In this document: piece by piece, positions 47,536-57,770 of the stretch
Layout: each line of letters opens with the position of its first letter
Position numbering within the stretch: the first letter of the stretch is position 1
NCBI GenBank assembly: GCA_964036665.1
Contig: OZ038529.1
Location: 1,798,001 to 1,862,000 of the forward strand
Length of the DNA stretch: 64,000 nucleotides
Reading direction: 5' to 3'
From: Gordius sp. MW1
Taxonomy: Eukaryota; Nematomorpha; Gordioida; Gordea; Gordiidae
The notes under the pieces: generated by a model
Told to the model about the DNA's origin: nothing
Database searches by the model: none
Seen by the model: only the letters and a program-made list of their open reading frames with translations
Made by a program: the position numbers and the translations under genes

Positions 47536-48396
47536 GTGGAAACACCACAGCGACTGAAACTTGTAAGGAATAATATATAAACAACCATTTATTTTACATT
47601 AAGTACTCAGCGATAAAATCGTAATTTATCACATAGAATAAAATTACAACGGCACCCGGTCAAAGTAGCAGAAAAATAGCAACCAAATTGGTCAGATATC
47701 GTCAAAATTCATCAAGATTGTTATGGTTAGGGTTAGGAATACATCAGAAATTCCCGTCCCATTTGAGATTTAATTCTAATATCTTGATTATATAAAAAAA
47801 TATTTTTCTGCTACTTTTTCATCATTCTGCTACTTTTACCATGATTTATTACAACTTTTACATGATTTATTTCAATATACTTTTTTACCGAGTCTAAAAA
47901 CTATTCACTCTAGTAGGTACAGGACATAATAATTGAGACCGTAAATGCTTTTTAAAGTGTAAAATTTTGGGTAGATTGGCCTTGACAGTTCCACAAGATT
48001 AGGCAATTCCGAAACGCCTTTTTTAATTATTTACGTAGCTAGTTGTCACAAATTTATCTGATTTACAAATTTATAGTAAAAGTTGTTATCGATGTCCCTA
48101 TAAATAATAATAAATATAATATTTTATAGACAAGGGATTAAGTAGAGGCAAACAACATATTTTATTTTAACCAAAAAATGGCACGAATATATTTCGCTGT
48201 TTATGCGTCTTTATATATACTTGTGTACAGATGAAATAAGTATTAATATGAATAATATCTGTAAATTGTTAGGTTTTCATGTCAAAACGGCATTTTTTAA
48301 ATCCAACCGCCATTCTCGGTTGAACGCTAAAATTAATTCACGACACAAAGGATCTTGTTCAATTGATGTTTTTTTCATAATCTAACTTTAATTCAT

Positions 48397-49176
48397 CTAC
48401 ATGAGTAGTCCTACGTGATTGATCTGATCCGTCTCAAGGTATTTTGGATCTGGCAGTCTCGACAATGCATCATCGCATTGATTGTTCTTTCCTGATCGGT
48501 ATTTTATGTCGTATTGATATCCATTTAAAAATAAAGCCCACCGAATTAATCTATTATTGATCACGTTCGGTAAATCCCGTTGGTTTCCGAGTAATCTTTC
48601 TAGAGGTTTGTGATCCGTCATCAATACAAATTTTCGACCACGTACGTATTGATCAAATTTTTGAACACCGAACACAATGGCTCGCGCTTCCCGATCACTT
48701 GTAGAGTATCGTTTTTCGGACTCGCTTAACGTCCTAGATGCGTACGCAATAGCTCTTTCGGACCCGTCTGCATATAAGTGTGATAGTACAGCACCTACAC
48801 CAGTTTCAGAAGCATCTACCGCTAGGTATAACGGCAATGAGGTTGAATACGGTACCAATGTATTGAACGTTGAAAGCATCAGTTTAACATCGTTAAAAAT
48901 CTTCTGCTCTTTAGTCGTCCATTTCCAACCTATTGATGAGCCCGTCAATGCATGCAAGGGTGCGCATTTTTCGTGTAACATTGGGATGAACCTTTCCTGA
49001 TAATTAACTAGTCCTAAAAAGGAACGTAGTTCTTTTTTGTTTTGTGGTTTTTTGAAATTAACAATGTCTTCCACTCGCTCTTGAGTCGGGTGGATCCCTG
49101 TTGCATCGATCACATGTCCCAAGTGTTTAACTAAATTTTGGAAAAATTAAACCTTTTCCTTCTTTGCTTTTAGACC
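48397..49176 (-). pseudogene. Gypsy element 2 pol, RT thumb and RNase H
   Basis: A minus-strand frame of 241 codons (49122-48397) with RSFLGLVNYQERFIP, AVDASETGVGAVL, YASRTLSESEKRYS and MTDHKPLERLLG, the RNase H of a Ty3/gypsy pol. An in-frame stop separates it from the RT end just upstream (49123-49176). It continues from 50981 once the hAT insertion at 49185-50972 is removed. No integrase follows. Confidence 0.88.
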
Positions 49177-49184
49177 AGCGTCCT

Positions 49185-50972
49185 TAGTGTTGCGATCTCG
49201 TCTCATCTCGGTCTCGAAAGCAAAATCTCGTCTCGTATCGGGTGCGATTATTAAAATCTCGATCTCGTCTCGGCCTAAAAAAATCTCGATCTCGTCTCGT
49301 CTTGACGAGAATTCTCGTCTCGTCTCGACTTTTAATAATAATTATAATTTATTTTTTTGTGACTCTTATAAATTATTATATAAGATATAAATTGATCATA
49401 ATGGAACCAATTTTTTATCTCAAACCCCAAAACACAAGCTAAATGAGTATCTTAAAGTAGGAAACATTAATGGAGGTGTTATATACTCTTGGCTCTAATG
49501 TATAAAGTTGCTAAACAATAATCTTTATTTACTGATTAAGGCTAAAAAAAGGATGAAGTTTAATAATATTATCATATCTTAACATAATGAATTTATGAGA
49601 TCTTATATGATAACGTTAAAATAATGACAAAAATGCGAGAGTAAACTTTTGAAAATATTATTATTAATTATAACAAGTATCTGAACATTGTAAATACAAT
49701 AAAATAGGCATTTTTGTTGGAAGAATACAAACGTTTTGAGATTTTACGTTAATTGTACATATATAATTTAATTAAAGTTGTTAAATATAAAAATTTTATT
49801 TTGTGACATCCCATTATATATAACAAAATATTACTTAATCCATTTATTATTCATTTTTGGATAAAATAATTACTTACTAATCAAACTTTTGTTCATATAT
49901 TTTAACTTTTTGATAAATTGCAGCACTTTGCAAAGAATTCAGTGAATTTGAATGCATCTGCCAAGCCCACATTTTGACTTAAATAGTTATGAATGCAATG
50001 GGTTGAAAATTGTTGAGGTGTGCCATGATTTTAGGCATAGCAAGCCCCTGGCAGATTCATGAGTTAATCTATTAGGATGATTTCGAATAGTCAGAGACGC
50101 CTTCGAAAACAATCTTTCGGCAGGCACCGAGGTCGCCGGAGTGCTCGGAAAATCACTAGCCATTGCTGCAAAATTGGGATCATTATATTTGTTAATCAAC
50201 TAATTACATATACATTATTCTTTAATCATTTATGAAGAATATGTTTGATATATAATAGTGTTAAACGCTAGATTTTTAAAGCTTCTAGGTTGGCTGAAAA
50301 AATGTTTTTGGGCAGTTTAATTCCCTATTAACTTAAGTAGGGTAAAGGTTATAGTAATCCTTATGATGGTAACGTTTAAGATGTCGTTTAAGACTTGAAG
50401 TATAGCTCTCAGTCATTTTTACTGCTTTAAAGCACAATTTAAACTTCCCCATTTTTTTATTCATCCTTGAATATTGTGAAATGTTTGAGCAGCTTGGTCT
50501 TTTTTGAGTTGGATGATGAACTCGTTGCGCATAAACTCATTATAGGTCTAAATTTTTATATTATAAAAGCTATACAAATAAGTAACATATACCTAATTAA
50601 TTACTCGAATACCCTAAGGGCTACTAACACAAGTGTTGTCTATTTAATAATATTATATTACAAATTTGAAATTTGCGCGAAGAGGATAATTAGGTGCGTA
50701 AGTAAATTAATATCAAAAATTTGAAAATCATATTAATTTGCATTTAATATCCTAAATTTAAATCTCATTATAAAAACTCTTAGTTAGCTAAATTAAAAGT
50801 TAATACTTAATAGGTAAAATTAAAAATTAAAGTCGAGATCTCGCTGATAAAATCTCGTCTCGTCTCGAGGTCAAAACTCTCGTCTCGATCTCGACTCAAT
50901 TTTTCTAAATCTCGTCTCGTCTCGATTTTTCGAGACGAGACCGAGATTTTTCTCGGTTTTTCCGCATCACTA
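49185..50972 (-). mobile_element. hAT element, 1788 bp, inserted in gypsy RT with perfect 8-bp duplication
   Basis: Identical AGCGTCCT flanks (49177-49184 and 50973-50980). Ends are TAGTGTTGCG and CGCATCACTA. Each end has a dense CTCGTCTCG / TCTCGATCTCG subterminal array (49194-49330, 50830-50960). The interior is AT-rich with only a C-terminal transposase remnant in the minus orientation. Confidence 0.93.
49987..50199 (-). pseudogene. hAT transposase C-terminal domain remnant
   Basis: 70 codons with FPSTPATSVPAERLFSKA ... RLTHESARGLLCLKSW, the conserved hAT dimerisation segment. The rest of the transposase is not readable in any frame. The sequence differs clearly from the remnant at 46786, so the two come from distinct hAT families. 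Confidence 0.8.
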
Positions 50973-50980
50973 AGCGTCCT

Positions 50981-52163
50981 GTACCCTCTTTAGTACTTCG
51001 TTCAGATTTTGCAAGTGGTCATTTTCATTTACCCCTGTAACTATAACTATGATATCGTCTAGAAGTACGCCGGTATGGGGAATCCCATCTAATAATTCTT
51101 CCATATAACGTTGGAATAAATTTGGTGCTATTGAAAGTCCAAATGGAAGACGCTTATATCGATAATAACCTAAATGTGTTGCGATAGTGAGATACTGTCG
51201 CGACTTTTCTTCGACCTTCATCTGAAGATAGGCATCACGTAAGTCAATTACTGTATATTTCTGCCCTCCTGCGATCTTCAGAATTAAATCGTCAAATGTA
51301 GGAAGTAGGTTGTTTAAAGTTAGGAAGGGATTGATAGTAACTCGAAAATCGACGCAGATTCTAATGGAATTATTTGATTTTAATACATTTACTATTGGAG
51401 TTGCCCATGTTATTGGTGTTGCTGCAGGATCAACATGTTCAATTATATCTTCGTCCAATAATCTATTATTTCCTCTTCAACTTTATTCCTTAAAGGAAAA
51501 GGTTCGTGCAGGAAATGCTATGGCTTTGGCTTCTTCCTTTAGAAAAAGATTTACCTCATAATCTTTAATACAGCCAGTGCCATCATTGAACACATTGCTA
51601 TACTTTTCAACCAATTCCTCTTCTATGTTTTGAGGTTTTTCTTCTATAGCATTAATCTTAACTTGATGAGGAAGTTTTAGGTTGAAAGCTTGCAACCAAT
51701 TTAACCTAAAGATGGTTTAAATTTACATAGACTTGTGTTTCTCCACATATAGGAACTGGATTATTTCCAAAAGCTTTTATTTTGGGGCATGTTAATTGAG
51801 GTGTATTTAAAATGTTGTAGATATTCTTGTTGATTACAGATACGGATGAGCCAGTATCATATAACATTTTGAAAATTTCCTGATTTATCCTTACATGTAT
51901 GTATGGTTTAAGGTGAGTTACATTATTTAAGTCATAAATTTTTCCAAGTGTATTAATTATCTGGTTTACTTTGTTTGAGTTTTGCACATTTTTGCAAAGT
52001 GTTCTCTATGACATATGGAACATTCTTTTAAAAATGCTGGACATTGCTTCATTGCATGTGACTTACCACATCTATAGAAATTCCTTATGAATGATTGTTG
52101 ATGTTCATCCTTTTTTGTAGCAAATTGTTTTATTGATTGCCTATTTTTTTGATTTGAGTACAT
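50981..52163 (-). pseudogene. Gypsy element 2 gag end, protease and RT, broken
   Basis: Minus-strand fragments in order. 52163-51966 carries zinc knuckles (the first lacks its leading Cys: FYRCGKSHAMKQC, then CSICHREHFAKMC). 51987-51706 is a protease with LYDTGSSVSVI. 51695-51483 is a linker, and 51458-50970 is RT with YTVIDLRDAYLQM and an altered catalytic VLLDD in place of YLDD. Several frame changes show it is dead. The RT end QDA is cut by the hAT target site. Confidence 0.88.
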
Positions 52164-52610
52164 TGGATTTGGTTTTTTATAATTTTAAATTTTGTTTAAA
52201 TCTTGTGATGTGGTAACTTCTTTATTAGCTGTCTCCATTGATTCAGCTAGATTGAATATATCATTAAATGTTCTTTAAAGCTTCAGGCATCTTGTCCTGA
52301 CATCAATTTCCAATGATGGTTTTGATACCCATTTAAGAGTTGGTCACGCACGGAGCCGTTCATCTAAATTAGATTTGAAGTCACAATTTCCGCAGATGAT
52401 TTTAATCTTGTTACACTCAATCAGAGTTTCATCATTTCTTTTAAGACATCTCATGAATTGTAATCCTGAGTGGAAAATTGTACTTCTTTGTGAAAATACC
52501 TTTTTCATTAATTTAATTAAGTCCTAATATTTAAGCAAGGGTATATCTTCAGGGTTAATAAATCCCCACCTAAAAGGTCGGATGGATGAAATTTTGGGTT
52601 TTATTAATTA
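52164..52610 (-). pseudogene. Gypsy element 2 gag remnant
   Basis: Readable only as broken minus-strand segments (a RCLKRNDETLIE-like run, then GNCDFKSNLDERLR), consistent with a decayed gag between the LTR edge at 52611 and the zinc knuckle. Confidence 0.5.
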
Positions 52611-53775
52611 TGTCGGTCCTCCCCCAAAAAGGGAGGACGAATTTTTGTTCCCTTTTAATTTCTACCGACTAATCTTTATTTAATATCACATCAGAAATAA
52701 AATAATAATTATTCTACGAGCGATTTCGAGGTTGTCAAATATATTTGCTAAATCATATTAATAAAATAACGATCTTAATTCAATATAATAATAAACCATA
52801 ACGCGATGGTATTAAAATCGCTCGCTCGAGATGGGTAATAAAATCTCTATTTATCCTAGTGGTAAAAGCCAATCGAAAAGATAATTAAAACAAGTAAGCG
52901 GGTGGGGGGGGGGAACAAATAACGAAAAACAAATCAGCTAATAAAACCAACGTGGAACACCACACTCAGATATATTTTTTTTCTTTAAATTTTTATTTTT
53001 TTTGTCCCGAGAAAAATGCAACCGTGAATAAAAGATTAGAATATATATTATCGCGATACCTACACGCGGACGCGGACCATTCTTTTTTTTTAAATAGATC
53101 CTGAATTACTCGGACGTTATAGTGAAATAAATTTGAATACGGATAATTTTATCGCTGAAATTAAAATTAAGAAATAAATTAATTTATGGGGATAATTTTT
53201 TGCAATATCGTTACGTCCTAGTTCGACAATTTCGTCGACCCTCCCCCTTTATCGAAAAGACCAAGACTTAATAATCATTTCATTTAGAGGTCGAGGCGGC
53301 GATTTACCTTTTCTATTTTTATCAAAGTCCAAACAATCCATAGGTAAAACTTACAATTTGATCATCTGTTTAGCTAAATAATTTTCAAACATCTAATATA
53401 ATTTTTCGCCTGACATATAGTACCAGATATTTGCCTTTGCCCACGGATCGACTGATTCCTGGACAGCGGATTTAATCGATTAAATCTTTCACTGTGAATC
53501 AGCGATAAAAAGGGGACGTCATGTCTAGCGGACTTTTAGTCCCAGCACTATGACTCACCGAGCAACAGCCTCAACAAAAATTATAATTAATTTATACTGA
53601 ATTTTTTTTTTTTTTTAATAATATCTTTTATTAAATGAAACTATATACTACAATAAAATTATATGCTAGGTAAACATTCAAAAATTGCGATCGCGTTGAA
53701 ATGACAAATTATAATTCCGATTTTCTGTTTTAAAAAAAAAGTTTCCCTTTTGTCAAGGGTATTGGCAGCTATACG

Positions 53776-53825
53776 GCGCCCCAATTCTTTCAGGAGGGCT
53801 TGGGTTTTAGGACCTATTGTTGTAA
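53776..53825. repeat. 50-bp inverted duplicate of 56700-56749 (left copy)
   Basis: Begins GCGCCCCAATTCTTTCAGGA and ends ATTGTTGTAA; one mismatch in 50 to the reverse complement of the right copy. In element orientation it is the end of the RT ORF and the first 3' UTR bases. Confidence 0.92.
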
Positions 53826-54034
53826 AATAGTAAATTTAAAGCAAACAGAGGGCAAAGGGTTTATTTTTTCTAACCTTTACCAAGCCTTTACGCCTATCAA
53901 AGGCAAAAAAAACCATTTAACAATATCTCCTAACAGTTATTTCCATGACAATCCAACTGTTGAATACCAAACATCAAAATAGCTGCCATTTTACTCTACT
54001 AAAGGTTTATCCCAAATATCCATAATCCTTCTAC

Positions 54035-56717
54035 ATGAACAACACAAACTCCACAACCCAAACCGGAATCTGCCCAGTCTGCTACAGGTTAGCTTCAATT
54101 ACCCTCTCTAATTTTATTTACGTTCACGGTCCATTAAAACAGAGGTGCCCAGGCCCTGGAAAACATCCAGCAGCTACAGTCCCCAAGAGGTCTACCTCTA
54201 CTCACAACCATTTATTGCATAATACCTACTCCCCGCTCACACCACCACCAATACATATTCAGACATTCCTCATTCTCCTGTTAATAGGATTCTAAAAAAC
54301 ATCCCTAAAGGTGCCAGACATCAAGTTCTAATTGCCCTTACTGATGCCATCTCAAACCTCTCTTAGGACCCAAGCAGCACCCTTCATTGGGCCAACCTTT
54401 TCAATTTACTTCCCGTGTCCTTTCAATACCACCATCAAATTACAAAGGTACCCTCTCGAATTGGGTTAAACAAAACTCAGCAAAATGGGACGTTTCATCA
54501 CCCCCCATTATCTACGAGCCACACATCCATAAGATTACATCAGTTCAACAAAGAGCCAAACGGGTTTCCTCAAAACTCAACCACTTTGACATCCAGGGTG
54601 CCCTTCGCCTGGCCAATGCAGACTGCAAAATTTCCCCAGACACTCAAGAAACCTTCGAATCTTTACAAACTAAACACACTGAAAGAAATTGCTCCCAATT
54701 TCCCCCTACAATCAACTCCCCCTTCAAGGACTTCACATCGCCCGAAATTCTCGGTCCGAAATTCTCGAGGCTATCGGTTCTTTTAAAAAATCCTCAGTAG
54801 GTTCTGGTTTAGACGGCTTCCGTGCTTCACATTTAATAGAATTAACAAGACCTCACATTGACAGGTCTGGCCACTTCACATCCACCCTAGCAACCTTCCT
54901 TAACCAGGTTATTAAAGGCTTAGTACCTGACGCGATCTCTCCCTATTTTTTTGGGGCCACCTTAATATCTCTTACCAAACCTGATGGTGGCCTTCGTCCA
55001 ATTGCCATGGGTTCAATTTTTAGACGCATATGCTGCAAACTTATCATTGCACGAGTAAAATCCGACATGCAGATCAATTAGCTCCTATCCAACTAGGTTT
55101 CGGAACCAAGGGTGGTTGTGAAATCGCCTCTCACGCTGTTCGCATAGCCCTAGCCCATCCCGATTATTCGATCCTAGCTAAGATTGACTTCAAAAACGCA
55201 TTTAACACGATCTACAGGTCACACTTCTTAACCGAGGCTTACAAATCTCTTCCCGAGTACTCCATTTTCCTTAACGCATGCTACGCTCCTACTTCCATGC
55301 TCAACTTTAATTCCAAAATAATTGCATCGAGTGACGGCATTCAACAAGGAGACCCGTTAGGCCCCCTACTATTCTGCCTAGGTATAAAATCCCTGACTGA
55401 CGACCTAGCCTCTAAATATCATCTATCACTCAACTTGTGGTACCTAGACGATGGTACCATCAAGGGAAATGCCGAAGACGTCAAAGAAGCCCTCTCTTAT
55501 CTAGAAGTCGAGGCTTCAAAAATTGGTCTCCATCTAAATCATAGCAAGACCGAGGTTTGCAAAAACAATACTGACTCTTTAAGCCTAGACCCATACTTTG
55601 ACGCTTTCAAACATATTCACCCTAACGAACTAACGCACTTAGGATCTCCCGTAGGTGGCTCACACCCTTGTAACAAGTCATTAACAGAGACAATACAAAA
55701 ACTAGTAGAAATCAAACCCCTCCTTTCTTACTTGCCAGCCCACCAGGCTTTTTTTTTTAATTAAAAACTGCTATTCTTTACCTAAGATAAATCATATCTT
55801 CAGGTCATCCACCTCATTTTTAAATCCTAATGCTCTATCTATATTCGACCAAAAACTCAAAGAGTCGAGGAAATCACAAACCTTTCTTTTACAGGGTCCC
55901 AATGGAAACAAGCGTGTCTCCCCACAAAATATGGTGGTTTGGGCCTGAGATCCCCCCCTCTAGTAGCTTTGTCGGCCTTCATCACGAGTCGACTTCAGCC
56001 AAACCAATCATCGACAAAATAATCGATCAACCAGATCCCTTTACCCAAATCGCTCTCGACATGTGGAGCTCTTTGTCCGACCCTAACACTCCATTCCCTA
56101 CCATAAACTCTCAAAAAAGTTGGAACACTCCTCTCTACGACCATGCCCTTAAAACTCTTATATCGGGCGCTTCGTAGGAGGAGTTACCAGCTTTAAGAAG
56201 TTTTGCATCAAGGTCCGGCCACGAGTGTTTAGAGGCCATCCCAAGTCGGACCCATGACCTTCAACTCTCCAACAACGAGTTCAGGATCGCAACAGGGCTC
56301 CGCCTAGGTTGTGATATAGTTGTCCCCCATCAATGCAACTTATGTGGCTCATCTGTAGGTACAAAAGGTCATCACGGCCTACATTGCGAATTTAATAAGG
56401 CCAGATTTTTACGTCACACATCTGTTAATGCTCTTCTACAGAAGACATTCAATAAGGCTGGCTTTCCCTCCCAATTGGAGCCTAATGGTCTTTGCCTTAG
56501 CGACAAGAAGAGACCCGATGGACAGACCCTCATCCCATGGGCAAAAGGGCTATGCCTAGCATGGGACTACACTTGTCCGGATGCCTTTGCACCCTCAAAC
56601 CAAAACAAAGACCCCCTTGTCGATTCTGAAAGAATAAAGTCAGCTAAATACGCAGAACTATTCCTCACTCCTTTTCTGCCCTATAGTGACCACTACCCTT
56701 ACAACAATAGGTCCTAA
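54035..56717 (+). pseudogene. Reverse transcriptase with C-terminal restriction-like endonuclease, frameshifted
   Basis: Plus-strand pieces in several frames. 54035-54295 has an N-terminal zinc-finger-like CPVC ... H ... C. 54387-54800 and 54689-55081 follow, the latter with GSGLDGFRASHL, PYFFGATLISL and DGGLRPIAMGS. 55030-55764 has QLGFGTKGGCE, LAKIDFKNAFNTI, QQGDPLGPLLFCL and WYLDDG as the catalytic box. The end (about 56226-56717) has CNLC ... HGLHC and KRPDGQTLIPW ... WDYTCPD, a zinc knuckle plus PD-(D/E)xK-type endonuclease as in R2/R4/NeSL/Hero-like elements. At least three frame changes and a stop near 55764 make it non-functional. The exact clade is not determined. Confidence 0.82.
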
Positions 56718-56749
56718 AACCTAAGCCCTCCTGAAAGAATTGGGGCGCT
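56700..56749. repeat. 50-bp inverted duplicate of 53776-53825 (right copy)
   Basis: Begins TTACAACAATAGGTCCTAAA, including the RT stop TAA, and ends AATTGGGGCGC two bases before the 16-bp target duplication. Confidence 0.92.
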
Positions 56750-57270
56750 GTAATTTATACTGAATTATCACAAAGGCTTTACAAATTATCATTTCTCTCG
56801 CCGCCCCTTTCTGATTTTATAAAAGCATTAATTATTATGAGCAGACCGTCAAATAATAGTAAAGAAAACGCGATGGGGGCGGGGGGAGGGGTTGAGTATA
56901 GGTTAACAACATAATTTTCGTAAACATCTTTTTTTAAGTGGTTACAACTGAATCAAAAATGTTTTAAATAATTTTAAGTATGTAAATAATTCAAGTGGGT
57001 TACATTTTATATTTGTTTACTGAATTCTACTTTGTTTTCGGTGGGTTTAAGAACTTTTCATTCGTTGAGTTTTGCCATTTGTTTCCAGATAACTCTGATG
57101 TTAGGTTGTCGCGGTATGGTTTGTTGCCAACTGTTCGGAATATTGAGGAATTGTTTTCTTTCTTCGTTTTCTTGTGAATTAAAGCACGGATCAGTTTTTC
57201 GAATAATCGGCTTAATATTAGATGGGTATTTGCCTTTTGAGGGCGTGGGTTCAGATCCACGATTCTGACA

Positions 57271-57770
57271 CTAATTGTTAAATTCGAAATTGTTGATAAT
57301 ATATAATATATATCTCTTCAACTGTTTAAATTTTAATGGTATAACCAAAAATGCAATATACGTCTACGAGGTGCCATTGCCGTTATTAAATGATCAATTT
57401 TTATTTAAACAATGGCGCTATATTTTCACATCCTTACACTTGTTTACTTATTATAGAAGTTTCATCTTAAGTAGACCTCTAAAAATTCTAGATTGAGCCA
57501 AAGCAGCGTTTGACCGATTGTAGATAGCATAATTTAATAATATATAAAGTCAAGTGAATTAGAACGTAGCCAAATTTAAATAATACTCTTTAAAAGTATT
57601 CAAGAACATAATTATAAGGACGAACAATAGACAATTTACTATGCTAAATTTACAGACTGCCTATTTTCACCCGACGATCATTTGCACCCTATTTAATAAC
57701 CTTCGTATTTAAATATTAATTATTTCCGCTAACTCATCTATCCATCATCAACAAACATCTGTAAAGTGAG
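57271..57770. other. Intergenic/5' region of the P5B ATPase gene
   Basis: AT-rich, with no promoter element recognised. The gypsy LTR ends 500 bp before the first Met. Confidence 0.4.

Larger units (their letters stand above)
46376..48396 (-). mobile_element. Second LTR-like head plus decayed 3' part of gypsy element 2
   Basis: 46390-46571 repeats the LTR head and poly-G tract of 45300-45450 closely, is split by a hAT element, and resumes at 47536. Beyond this is AT-rich non-coding sequence where an integrase would be expected, but none is readable; the 3' half of pol appears deleted. Confidence 0.4.
53604..56751. mobile_element. Non-LTR retrotransposon with restriction-like endonuclease, internally inverted
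   Basis: Flanked by identical 16-bp TAATTTATACTGAATT (53588-53603, 56752-56767). The left edge is a T15 run (53602-53616) with TTTATT (AATAAA on minus) about 11 bp inside, so the transcript 3' end faces left. The reverse transcriptase nevertheless reads on the plus strand. A 50-bp segment (53776-53825) recurs inverted at 56700-56749 with one mismatch and includes the last codons and stop of the RT frame. The simplest reading is target-primed insertion with 5' inversion (twin priming) and a 50-bp duplication at the inversion junction. Confidence 0.75.
52611..57270 (-). mobile_element. 5' LTR of gypsy element 2, with a non-LTR insertion inside
   Basis: Bounded by TGTCGG (52611) and CTGACA (57270), i.e. 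TG...CA ends on the minus strand. The native length is about 1.5 kb once the 3.1-kb insertion at 53604-56751 and one duplication are removed. Blocks shared with 44975-46375 include TCGGTCCTCCCCCAAAA, GAGATGGGTAATAAAATC and GGTCGAGGCGGCGATTTACC. Confidence 0.65.

Noticed and set aside
53776-56749. A new class of TIR transposon encoding a reverse transcriptase
   Set aside because: The inverted repeats include the RT stop and 3' UTR, and the true edges are a poly(T) run and a 16-bp duplication 170 bp further out. 5' inversion during target-primed insertion explains all of this more simply.
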